DNA of 64,000 nt from Chloropicon primus (Eukaryota; Chlorophyta; Chloropicophyceae; Chloropicales; Chloropicaceae). Location: contig CP060768.1 in NCBI GenBank assembly GCA_023205875.1, positions 124,001 through 188,000 of the forward strand. The letters run 5' to 3'. The notes beneath the pieces are model-generated. The model ran no database searches. It saw nothing but the letters and a program-made list of their open reading frames with translations, and was not told where the DNA came from. Positions 20,286 to 28,736 of the stretch are shown here, piece after piece. A program made the position numbers and the translations under genes. Position 1 is the stretch's first letter; the number at the start of each line of letters is the position of its first letter.

Positions 20286-21697
20286 ATGGCAGTGCGGAGT
20301 ACTAGTCCAAAGCGGGAGGGGAGAGGGAGGGGGCGGAGCCTTTCACTTGCCTCCCTCTTCCTCCTTACTTTATTTGGAGCAACACTTTGTGCCAGAGGTA
20401 AGCCAAACTTTCAAAGGTCTGAGCCTTCCCAGTGGAGTGGAGGACAATACACACACAGGTGTGCCGGGTCTCTTTCCTTGGCGCGCAGTTTGAAGGCAAA
20501 GGAGGAGTATTGAGTGTGTCGCGGCATGGAATGCGGTTACTGACAAGCTCTCGACTTCATCTTTGTGCAAAGGCCCTAGCTGGAGCAAAGCAGGTCAAAC
20601 GACCACGGTGGAGACCACAAAGTTCTCGAACAAGCTCTTGCAGGAGACTGAGTTTTCGGTCAGCGTAGGGGGAGAGGAGAGGACGGGAATATGGATCGAG
20701 CCCTTCTCGTGGCAGCCAAGGGCCTTTGTGATTCACAACATTCTCTCGGAGGAGGAGTGCGACCATTTGGTGGGCCTGGCAGAGCCAGTTGTGGAGGCCA
20801 GCACAGTAGTTGTGGACTCAGCACAACGCACATCGGGCGTCTCCTCGGCGAGAACAAGCTTCGGAACCTTCCTTCGAAGGTACCAGGACGAGATTGTGGG
20901 ACGAGTCGAAGAGCAGGTAAGCAACGAGACCCACCCAGCCCTCCACTCGCCCCCAAAGCAAGCTTGTTCGAAGCTGCAGATGAACCCAGTTCACCTTCTA
21001 GGCGGAGTATCTGACACCGGGTTGCGATTGTTTGTAACGCTTTACTGGCAAGGTTGCCCTCTTGACGGGGATTCCCATGCCTAACGGCGAGTCTCCCCAA
21101 ATCCTGAGGTACGAGCAGCACCAGAGGTACACGAAGCACGAGGACTACTTCGATCGGTCGTACTTGACCGACACGGATGGCAGGCAAAGGATAGCCACCA
21201 TACTTTTGTACTTGTCCGACGTCGACGAGGGGGGGGAGACCAACTTCCCGATGGGGAAGATCTCGCGAGAGTACCGTGACGAGCATGGGGAGGGCGCCAA
21301 TCACGTGAACTCGGAGTGCGGCGGGTCCTTGCAGGCCGCTGTGAAGCCCAAGAAAGGGGACGCCTTGCTCTTCTACAGCATGGATCCCTCTTCTACGTAC
21401 GAGGACCGTGACTCGCTTCACGAGGGCTGCCCCGTCGTTGAGGGCTTGAAGTGGTCCGCCACCATCTGGATGCATCAGGGGCACTTCAGGGACAAGGAAT
21501 ACAGCACGGAGCCCGCCAAGTGCGAGGACAGCCACGAGAACTGCGAGTCTTGGGCCAAGACGGGAGAGTGCGAAAAGAATCCAAGCTACATGAAACCGAA
21601 TTGCAAGCTTAGCTGCGGCTTGTGCAGGCAATGCCAGAAGGGTGACGTCCTCTGCGAGAGAAAGAACCGGTTCCTGGACGCTCCAAAGAAGCCATGA
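20286..21697 (+). CDS. prolyl 4-hydroxylase with ShKT tail (copy 1)
   Basis: Three exons: 20286-20397, 20573-20916 and 21053-21697; 366 residues. Exon 1 encodes a signal peptide or anchor (SLSLASLFLLTLFGATLCAR). The dioxygenase domain has the Fe ligands HxD (TKHEDYF) and a distal His (SLHEGCP), with the 2-oxoglutarate-binding Lys in GLKWSATIWMH. A C-terminal six-Cys ShKT domain follows (CEDSHENCESWAKTGEC...CKLSCGLC). Plant and algal enzymes of this kind hydroxylate Pro in cell-wall glycoproteins in the ER/Golgi. It is the first of a tandem family and is the most diverged copy: it has a separate signal exon, and the other two start with a cytosolic tail and anchor. Confidence 0.93.
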
Positions 21698-22065
21698 ATC
21701 CTCCATCTCCTCCTCTGGTGCATTCATCCCATGGATAGGTAGAAGAACACCAAGGTGCGGGGACTTTGGAAGGATTGTGACGACGGGAAGGAAGCATGAT
21801 GCAAGCGGGGAAGGCTCTGGACGAAAGAACGTCTCGCAACCTTTCCGTAGACCACTCACTCGACATGTTCCGCTTCCTGAGTGTTCGGAAAAAGGGGGGG
21901 GGCGCAAATTGATTCAGAGGGAGCAAAGGACAGAGGGTTGGAGTTGGTCTACGGCGGTGAGACGGTCCCCTCGAGGGTGACGACGGCAACGACGACAACA
22001 ACGCTACGGGGACGATCACTCAAGTCTTACTCCTTCTTTGACCTTCCATCCTTGTACCTGAGGAT

Positions 22066-22426
22066 GTCCATGAGAAAGATGAGGCTGTTGTGGAAAGGTG
22101 CTGGCCTCGGTGCTCGCATACTTTGTGTTGTTCAAGGAGAAAGGGGACGAGAGGGACCACAACATCTACGTGAAGGAGGTGAAACTCTCCCCGCCACCAT
22201 CTGGATGCACCAAGGACACTTCAGGGATAGTCTTTACCGCGCGGAAGCGGGAGTGTGCGAGGACAAGCACAAGAACTGCAAGTCTTGGGCCGCGAAGGGG
22301 GAGTGCCAGACGAAAGCAAGCTCAGTGAAATTGCATTGCAGGCTCAGCTGCGGCATTTGCCACAAGTGTCAAGAGGGAGACGTTCTCTGCGAGCGAAAGT
22401 ACCGATTTGCGGGAGCCCAAGCGTGA
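22066..22426 (+). pseudogene. deleted prolyl 4-hydroxylase copy
   Basis: The anchor region of a hydroxylase (GAGGCTGTTGTGG, then a reading like LASVLAYFVLFKEKG and RDHNIYVKEV) is joined near 22190 directly to the end of the catalytic domain (ATIWMHQGHFRD) and an intact ShKT tail (CHKCQEGDVLCERKYRFAGA). Roughly the 250 residues that carry HxD and the distal His are missing, so it cannot be an enzyme. The head and tail are not in one frame. The tail is almost identical to copy 2, so the loss is recent or the tail has been homogenised. Confidence 0.85.
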
Positions 22427-22997
22427 GAAGGACGAAGCAGGATCCTGCTGTAATGCAATGAAACAATTTTCTTATCCACGGTTGTCCATTGTCTTGCTTC
22501 CACAACAACCGAGTACGAGAGGTGGAGCAAGGTGAGGCAATGGACCATTACCGCCTTTCTCGTGTGATGGACCACAAACCGAACCCCTCCATCCTCCATC
22601 AGTGGACCATCACCCGCTCACTGGATCTTGACCGTCGGTTACTTTCCTCTCGCCCAATGTCGATGTAACGGAAATCTTGCAGCAGCGACTGGCGCCGCTG
22701 TGGTGACGAGGAGGACGAGGACGAGGACGAGTGAACCTGAGGGAGGGCGACCGACCGCGCAGTGGAGATGTTGGCGCCGGCGAGGAGGAGGACCCTCCAG
22801 TCTCACCCTTCGCCCGACCTCCCGACCTCAAGCGGCAAGACGACAACGGGCTTCGACGACGGCGACCAGAATTTTGGTGGGTACGATGCCGACAAGGTGT
22901 TCTACCGAAAGGCGTGGAGGACGATGACGGCGAGCAGGGTGGTGACGAGGCTGTTGGGACTCGCACTGGCGTCCGCCTTGCTGTTCTTTCTGCTGTA
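22328..22997. repeat. segmental duplication, left copy (partner 24014-24683)
   Basis: About 670 bp recur 1686 bp downstream with only a handful of differences. Three substitutions are easily seen, in the words CGCCGCTG/CGCCACTG, CAGTGGAG/CAGTGAAG and AAGACGAC/AAGACAAC. The block covers a gene tail, the whole 340-bp spacer and the first 75 codons of the next gene. Identity ends abruptly after the membrane anchor. Confidence 0.9.
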
Positions 22998-24112
22998 CGA
23001 GCCCATGTCTGTGCCGCAGGCTGTGCGCATGGAGCAGAAGAACAAGGACAGGAGGGACCACAACAATTACGTGCACGAGCTTGAGGTCTCCCTGGACGCT
23101 GCAGGATCAGCAGGAACGCGGATCGAGCCCTTCTCGTGGAAACCGAGGGCCTTCACGATACACAACTTTCTCACGGAGGAGGAGTGCGACCACCTGGTGG
23201 CCCTGGCGGAACCAAAGCTGGAGGCGAGCAAAGTCGTTACGGACCACAAGGAGCGCAAGTCATCGTTATCGTCGGCGAGGACGAGCTACGGAACTTTCCT
23301 TCAGCGATACGCTGACGAGATTGTAGGACGAATAGAAGAGAAGGTAAGCGTGCTGCATTTCCACTCCCTCCTTTCCTCTCCCTGCCACCCCTCCCCGCGC
23401 GTGCGTGGGTGCACAACTTCGGTCACGGTGGCTTACTGATTGAACACGCGGCGCGTCTTGCTATCGATAGGTTGCCCTCCTGACGGGAGTTCCCGTCGCG
23501 AACGGCGAGAGTATGCAGATTCTGAGGTACGAGCTGCACCAGAGGTACACGAAGCACCCAGATACGCACCCCAGGGAGTACTTGAGGGACACGGATGGCA
23601 GGCAGAGGATAGCGACCATACTTCTGTACTTGTCTGACGTCGACGAGGGGGGGGAGACCAACTTCCCGATGGGGAAGATCTCGCGAGAGTACCGTGACGA
23701 GCATGGGGAGGGCGCCGACCAGGAGAATCGCGAGTGCGGCGGGTCCTTGCAGGCCGCTGTGAAGCCCAAGAAAGGGGACGCCCTGCTCTTCTTCGGCATG
23801 GATGGCCAGAACACGTACGAGGACCCCTACTCGCTCCACGAGGGCTGCCCCGTGCTCGCGGGCAGCAAGTGGTCCGCCACCATCTGGATGCACCAAGGAC
23901 GTTTCAGAGACATGGAGTATAGCCTGGTATCATCCGAAGTGTGCGAGGACAAGCACAAGAACTGCGAGCATTGGGCCAAGCAAGGGCAGTGCGAGGCCAC
24001 CGAAGCGTACATGAAATTGTATTGCAGGCTCAGCTGCGGCATTTGCCACAAGTGTCAAGAGGGAGACGTTCTCTGCGAGCGAAAGTACCGATTTGCGGGA
24101 GCCCAAGCGTGA
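22768..24112 (+). CDS. prolyl 4-hydroxylase with ShKT tail (copy 2)
   Basis: Two exons: 22768-23343 and 23471-24112, with a 127-bp intron (GTAAGC...TAG) at the same codon position as intron 2 of copy 1. 405 residues. It is a type II membrane protein: a cytosolic tail of about 60 residues, then the anchor LLGLALASALLFFLL. Fe ligands HxD (TKHPDTH) and distal His (SLHEGCP), with Lys in GSKWSATIWMH. It ends in a ShKT domain and CERKYRFAGAQA. The catalytic core from LYLSDVDEGGETNFPMGK onward matches copies 1 and 3 almost word for word, while the substrate-proximal region before it varies. Confidence 0.93.
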
Positions 24113-24683
24113 GAAGGACGAAGCAGGATCCTGCTGTAATGCAATGAAACAATTTTCTTATCCACGGTTGTCCATTGTCTTGCTTCCACAACAACCGAGT
24201 ACGAGAGGTGGAGCAAGGTGAGGCAATGGACCATTACCGCCTTTCTCGTGTGATGGACCACAAACCGAACCCCTCCATCCTCCATCAGTGGACCATCACC
24301 CGCTCACTGGATCTTGACCGTCGGTTACTTTCCTCTCGCCCAATGTCGATGTAACGGAAATCTTGCAGCAGCGACTGGCGCCACTGTGGTGACGAGGAGG
24401 ACGAGGACGAGGACGAGTGAACCTGAGGGAGGGCGACCGACCGCGCAGTGAAGATGTTGGCGCCGGCGAGGAGGAGGACCCTCCAGTCTCACCCTTCGCC
24501 CGACCTCCCGACCTCAAGCGGCAAGACAACAACGGGCTTCGACGACGGCGACCAGAATTTTGGTGGGTACGATGCCGACAAGGTGTTCTACCGAAAGGCG
24601 TGGAGGACGATGACGGCGAGCAGGGTGGTGACGAGGCTGTTGGGACTCGCACTGGCGTCCGCCTTGCTGTTCTTTCTGCTGTT
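24014..24683. repeat. segmental duplication, right copy (partner 22328-22997)
   Basis: Second copy of the 670-bp block. It holds the tail of hydroxylase copy 2, the 340-bp spacer and the start of copy 3. A TGTAA word at 24135-24139, just after the stop, is a likely poly(A) signal and is present in both copies. Confidence 0.9.
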
Positions 24684-25614
24684 CGAGCAAGTAGAACTCG
24701 ATGACAGAGACCGCAACGTGTACGTGCACGAGCTTGAGGTCTCCCTGGACGCTGCAGGATCAGCAGGAACGTGGATCGAGCCCTTCTCGTGGAAGCCGAG
24801 GGCCTTCACGATACACAACTTTCTCACGGAGGAGGAGTGCGACCACCTGGTGAGCCGGGGCGAGGCCGAACTCGAAAGGAGCAGAACCAAGTCCACCGAA
24901 GATGGTGTGAGCAGGGTGGACAACATCCGGACATCCTATGGAAGCTGGATAGCCCGGTACGAGGACGAGATTGTGGGACGGATTGAAGAGAAGGTTGCCC
25001 TCCTGACGGGAGTTCCAGTTCCAAACGGAGAAGAGATTCAGATTCTGAGGTACGAGCAGCACCAGAGGTACGAGCCGCACAGGGACACCTTCCTCCGGGA
25101 GTTCTTGAGCGATGAAAGGGGCCGGCAGAGGATCGCGACCATACTTCTGTACTTGTCTGACGTCGACGAGGGGGGGGAGACCAACTTCCCGATGGGGAAG
25201 ATCTCGCGAGAGTACCGTGACGAGCATGGGAAGGGCGCCGACCAGGAGAATCGCGAGTGCGGCGGGTCCTTGCAGGCCGCTGTGAAGCCCAAGAAAGGGG
25301 ACGCCCTGCTCTTCTTCGGCATGGATGGCCAGAACACGTACGAGGACCCCTACTCGCTCCACGAGGGCTGCCCCGTCGTTGAGGGCACCAAGTGGTCCGC
25401 CACCATCTGGATGCATCAGGGGCATTCCTTGTGGGGAGAACATGGTTTGGACATGCTGAAGGGCAGGTGCCGGGACTACAACAGACGCTGCGAGTCTTGG
25501 GCGGACCGCGGGGAGTGTGTGACGAATGCCAGGTACATGAAAAGGACTTGCAGACGCAGCTGCGGCGTGTGCGAGGAGCGAAAGGACGACGCTTCAGGCA
25601 GCGGCAAGGCGTGA
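24454..25614 (+). CDS. prolyl 4-hydroxylase with ShKT tail (copy 3, intronless)
   Basis: Single exon, 386 residues. Its first 75 codons are nearly identical to copy 2, then it diverges (FEQVELDDRDRNVYVHELEV). The domain is complete: HxD in EPHRDTF, distal His in SLHEGCP and Lys in GTKWSATIWMH. The ShKT tail is of a different kind (CRDYNRRCESWADRGECVTN...CRRSCGVC) and lacks the CERKYRF extension. The intron that splits copies 1 and 2 is absent and the exons are joined exactly (RIEEKVALLTGVPVPNG), as expected from intron loss or conversion by a processed transcript. Confidence 0.93.
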   Translation: MLAPARRRTLQSHPSPDLPTSSGKTTTGFDDGDQNFGGYDADKVFYRKAWRTMTASRVVTRLLGLALASALLFFLLFEQVELDDRDRNVYVHELEVSLDAAGSAGTWIEPFSWKPRAFTIHNFLTEEECDHLVSRGEAELERSRTKSTEDGVSRVDNIRTSYGSWIARYEDEIVGRIEEKVALLTGVPVPNGEEIQILRYEQHQRYEPHRDTFLREFLSDERGRQRIATILLYLSDVDEGGETNFPMGKISREYRDEHGKGADQENRECGGSLQAAVKPKKGDALLFFGMDGQNTYEDPYSLHEGCPVVEGTKWSATIWMHQGHSLWGEHGLDMLKGRCRDYNRRCESWADRGECVTNARYMKRTCRRSCGVCEERKDDASGSGKA

Positions 25615-25762
25615 CACGCATATCGTGAATGCTGTGACGACGGCGACGGCGACGGACGCCTGCGGAGAGAGGTGTTAGCACTTAAGGAACGTAATAAACG
25701 GACGACTTTATCGCAGACTTTAGCGTTGAGGCACTGGAGCGTATGGGCTTTCCCTCTCTCTC

Positions 25763-26448
25763 TCAAGCGGACGAGTCCGGCACGTGAATGTTGGTCAGCA
25801 GCTGGAACGCTGGTCCGTACTGCAACCCTGCCTTGTGCAGGGCATCGTACACCGCGACGGAGTCCCTTTTTTGTGTGCAGCAGGAGAAGGAACACAGGGA
25901 CAGAGACAAAGAGAGAGAGAGAGACCAAGTCAGTCAGACCAAGAGCCCGAGAAGTGCGACTTCGAGGGGGAGGAGGGCGGGGTCCTCACTCACCTCGGCA
26001 CCGTCGCCGAGACGCGTTGAGCGTCCGTGGACCTGTGCGCCATGTCGGCCCTCCTGCGCTTCTCCGCGAGGTGGTACGCCCTGAGAAGCTCCTGGAGAGC
26101 GTTCATGTCATCCCCGAGGAGCACCTTGGCCACCTCCGGGTCCTTGGACGCCTCCTCCAACCTCACAGGATCATCCCTTATCGCCCTTTTCGAGACGGCA
26201 AAGGAAGAGAGAGAGAGAGAAAAGAGAGAGCAAAAGGAAAAAAAACGTTTCAGCAAAGCGCACACACCCGAGGAGGAGAAAGCCATGCTCCACTCTTCCT
26301 CCTCCTCCTCCTCCTCGTCGTCGTCGTCGTCGTTGGTGTTGGTGTTCATCCTCTTCACTCCAATGGGAGGGACTTACTTTTGGAATGCGGCGGGGTCGAC
26401 GGCAGTTCCGTCTTCGTTCCTCGCGTAAGGATCCTTTCCAGTAGACAT
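25763..26448 (-). CDS. small helical protein, STI1-like, three exons
   Basis: Exons 26448-26378, 26185-25994 and 25865-25763 join in frame (GTAAGT...AAG and GTGAGT...AAG introns) to give 121 residues starting MSTGKDPYARNEDGTAVDPA. The middle (DPVRLEEASKDPEVAKVLLG) resembles the short helical DP-rich STI1 repeat of co-chaperones, but the match is by eye. The last exon reads YDALHKAGLQYGPAFQLL, which recalls the polyketide-synthase dehydratase phrase (GLxYGPAF), probably by chance. I do not assign a function. Two GA/CT-rich introns explain why only fragments look open. Confidence 0.65.
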
Positions 26449-26935
26449 AGTACTATGACAGACAAGAAGCAACACCCACGACGGCCGACGACGCTCGCTC
26501 TCTCTCTGTTCGCTCTGCTCTCTCTCTCGCCGCTTCGCATGAAAATAACGCTCTCCGAATGGACGAAACGCTCGCTCAGTTATAGGAACGTCACTAGTAA
26601 AATATTGTATACAGAGTCTGGTAGATTTCACGTAGAGTAACGTCGATAACGGATGTTTTGTGTTAGCGTTCGGGGAGTGAAATTAATGTAAAAACGGGAG
26701 GGGACGAGGGTTTTAGACCTAGAGACGAGTTTTGGCGACCGAGTTCGTGTTGAATTGTAGTTCGTCAGCGGGTTTCGGGTGCGCTCTTTGGTGTTCCAAG
26801 TGTTTTGACGCGTGCTTCGCGAAAGTTTGGCTCTCGATCTTTCGAAAGAGCCCTCGCTTGACGCGTTTGGTGCTCGTTCAGTGGGTCTCTCTCTCTCTCG
26901 AAGGTGAAGGTGAGGCAGGCAGGTGCGTGGGTGGG
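26449..26935. other. divergent promoter of the small gene and the RRM gene
   Basis: An AT-richer stretch lies at about 26580-26700 (TAAAATATTGTATACAGAG), followed by the recurrent promoter motif at 26837-26858 and a (CT) tract at 26886-26898. No gene seen. Confidence 0.55.
26837..26858 (+). promoter_or_regulatory. recurrent promoter motif (RRM gene)
   Basis: ATCTTTCGAAAGAGCCCTCG continues with CT. The full 22 bases are identical to 41816-41837 upstream of PEX11. The site lies about 78 bp before the RRM start codon, on its coding strand. The palindromic core is CTTTCGAAAG. Confidence 0.6.
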
Positions 26936-27544
26936 ATGGTCGAGGACAGCAATGGTGGTGGGGCGGTGGAGGAGGGGAGCGTCGAGGTCATCACGGGCTT
27001 CGTGGGGGGGCTCCCGAGGGAAATCTCGGACGAGGAGGTCCTGGAGAAGTTCAAGGAGTACGAAGGCCTGAGCGTGGACGTCAAGAGGTTCCGGAACACC
27101 CTGCAGTCGAGGGGGTACGGGTTCGTCGTGTTCAGGACGGAGGAGGGCTTGAAGCGAGCGATCGACGAGCTGCACGAGACGGAGGTCTTCGGGAGGGAGA
27201 TCTCTGTGGAGCGGGCGCTGCCGAAGCCTGAGTCGACCAAGGGGAAGGGGAGGAGGAGGCGCAGGGGGAGGCGAGACAGCGGAGAAGCCGCGGCGCCGGA
27301 GGGCGACCAGAGCTTCCTGTACGAGCAGGTGGACACCCTCTTGAAAGAGAAGGCGGAGATCGCCCAAGAGAACGCCCGACTCCTCGGCGAGGGTCGCACG
27401 ATGGCCAAGGAGCTGGAGATCCTCGGCGAGACCGCGGCGGCTCAGGCGAAGAAGTGCAAGGACTTGGAGAAGAAACTGAAGAGGTCCGAGGAGAAGGTGG
27501 AGGCCCTGGAGGCCGAGCTGAAGGACCTTCAGAAGGGGGGGTAA
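26936..27544 (+). CDS. RRM-domain RNA-binding protein with coiled coil
   Basis: 202 residues from the ATG at 26936. One RNA-recognition motif lies at about residues 20-95: RNP2 is FVGGLP and RNP1 is SRGYGFVVF. A basic linker (KGKGRRRRRGRRD) follows, then a C-terminal heptad-like coiled coil (LLKEKAEIAQENARLLGEGR to VEALEAELKDLQK). RRM plus Lys/Arg linker suggests a nuclear or nucleolar RNA-binding protein that dimerises. No orthologue is recognised. The start is chosen as the first ATG after the promoter motif; the frame is open for 68 codons upstream but without a strong start. Confidence 0.88.
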   Translation: MVEDSNGGGAVEEGSVEVITGFVGGLPREISDEEVLEKFKEYEGLSVDVKRFRNTLQSRGYGFVVFRTEEGLKRAIDELHETEVFGREISVERALPKPESTKGKGRRRRRGRRDSGEAAAPEGDQSFLYEQVDTLLKEKAEIAQENARLLGEGRTMAKELEILGETAAAQAKKCKDLEKKLKRSEEKVEALEAELKDLQKGG

Positions 27545-27644
27545 AGGCGCGGCGTCCGCCATCGAGTCCCAAAGGCCATAAAAATAAGTATGGAATACAA
27601 TCAATCAGTTTTCAATCTAGGACGAGCCATCTATAAATAAGTTA

Positions 27645-28358
27645 CTAGATCGAGAAGAACGAGTAGGAGTGGTCGCCGCCGACACCACCGCGCAGTGTCC
27701 CGGTCCGCCCTTGAGTCGAGTGCACGCACACGAAGTTGCCTCCGCTCTCCGATACGCCCACGACGGCGACGTCGAACTTCGGCCGCTCGGCCGCTCTCTT
27801 TGATCCGCGGACGTCCCTCCTGCACAGTGGGCACGACGCGTTGCGCGCGAGCCACGCCCCCAAGCACCTCTCGTGGAATATGTGGCCGCAGTGGGGCAGC
27901 TCCGCCACCTCGTCCCCATCGCCGAACCTTGCCATACAGACGCAGCACTCGGTGTTGCTATACTTGTCTTCGGTCTTCTTCGGACCCGACGCGTGGTAGG
28001 AGAACCTTCGAAGGGGAACGACGGCAGTGCTGACGGCCTTCCGCTCCAGCGAGGTCCCGTCCTCGAGACTCCCGCCACCCTGACCCGTCCTCCTCCTCCA
28101 CAAGCCCGTCCTCTTCCTCCAGCACCAGGTGAGTTGTGCTATGGTGATGCCGACGGCGAAGAGCACGACCGCGGGAATGATGATGACGGTCATGGGGTGG
28201 TGATGGGCGCCATGCTTTCCCAGGCTCTTGACGTAAGAATCGATCGCATCCGTCGCCGTGGCGTTCAACTCGTACGCCCAAAACGGCTCTATCTCATCGA
28301 TCTCTACGATCTCTGTGAAGTTGCCCACCATCTGTTCCGTAACGTTCGAGGTCTGCAT
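27645..28358 (-). CDS. membrane-anchored RING-H2 E3 ubiquitin ligase
   Basis: 237 residues from the ATG at 28358. One membrane span (VIIIPAVVLFAVGITIAQL) separates a short N-terminal part with NxT sites from a cytosolic tail. The tail holds a RING-H2 finger: CCVCMARFGDGDEVAELPHC, then GHIFHERCL, then CPLC, a C3H2C2 pattern as in plant ATL ligases. The ATL-type Pro before the third Cys is absent or shifted. It should recruit an E2 and ubiquitinate membrane or secretory targets. A 5' exon giving a signal peptide is possible, as upstream codons LAPPAWLLHSI are hydrophobic. Confidence 0.85.
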   Translation of the reverse strand: MQTSNVTEQMVGNFTEIVEIDEIEPFWAYELNATATDAIDSYVKSLGKHGAHHHPMTVIIIPAVVLFAVGITIAQLTWCWRKRTGLWRRRTGQGGGSLEDGTSLERKAVSTAVVPLRRFSYHASGPKKTEDKYSNTECCVCMARFGDGDEVAELPHCGHIFHERCLGAWLARNASCPLCRRDVRGSKRAAERPKFDVAVVGVSESGGNFVCVHSTQGRTGTLRGGVGGDHSYSFFSI

Positions 28359-28736
28359 CCTTTTCCTTCTTTCGATGGAGTGAAGCAACCACGCGGGTGG
28401 CGCGAGCGTCCAAGACAAAAGTGTTGTCTCGAAAGGCTCCCGCCATCACCTCTCGCCCATCACCTCGGTCCCCGTCTCTCACCCCGTCACGCGCGTGACC
28501 CCTCCTCCTCTCGGGGGGTCACGGGCAAAATGGCCGGGAGGAAATCTCCTGCTCCTGTTGCTGCAGCCCGTAACCGCCTTGCCTTTGGACCAAAACCAAG
28601 GAGAGGGAGAGGTTTTGAGGGAAACTGCGCTGCACCCCGCAACCCGCAAGAGGCTTGCTTGTGAAAGGTTGTTAAATTACATTGTTGTTGTTGTTGTTGT
28701 TGTTGCTTTCTCCCTTCCTCCCCTGCTCGTCGTGGA
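28359..28736. other. intergenic with (TTG)n
   Basis: Promoter of the RING-H2 gene and 3' flank of SEC16, both on the minus strand. A (TTG)n run lies at 28682-28706. No gene is supported. Confidence 0.5.

Noticed and set aside
25799-25865. Polyketide-synthase dehydratase fragment in exon 3 of the small gene
   Set aside because: Only about ten residues agree (GLQYGPAF); too short to call a domain, kept only as a remark.
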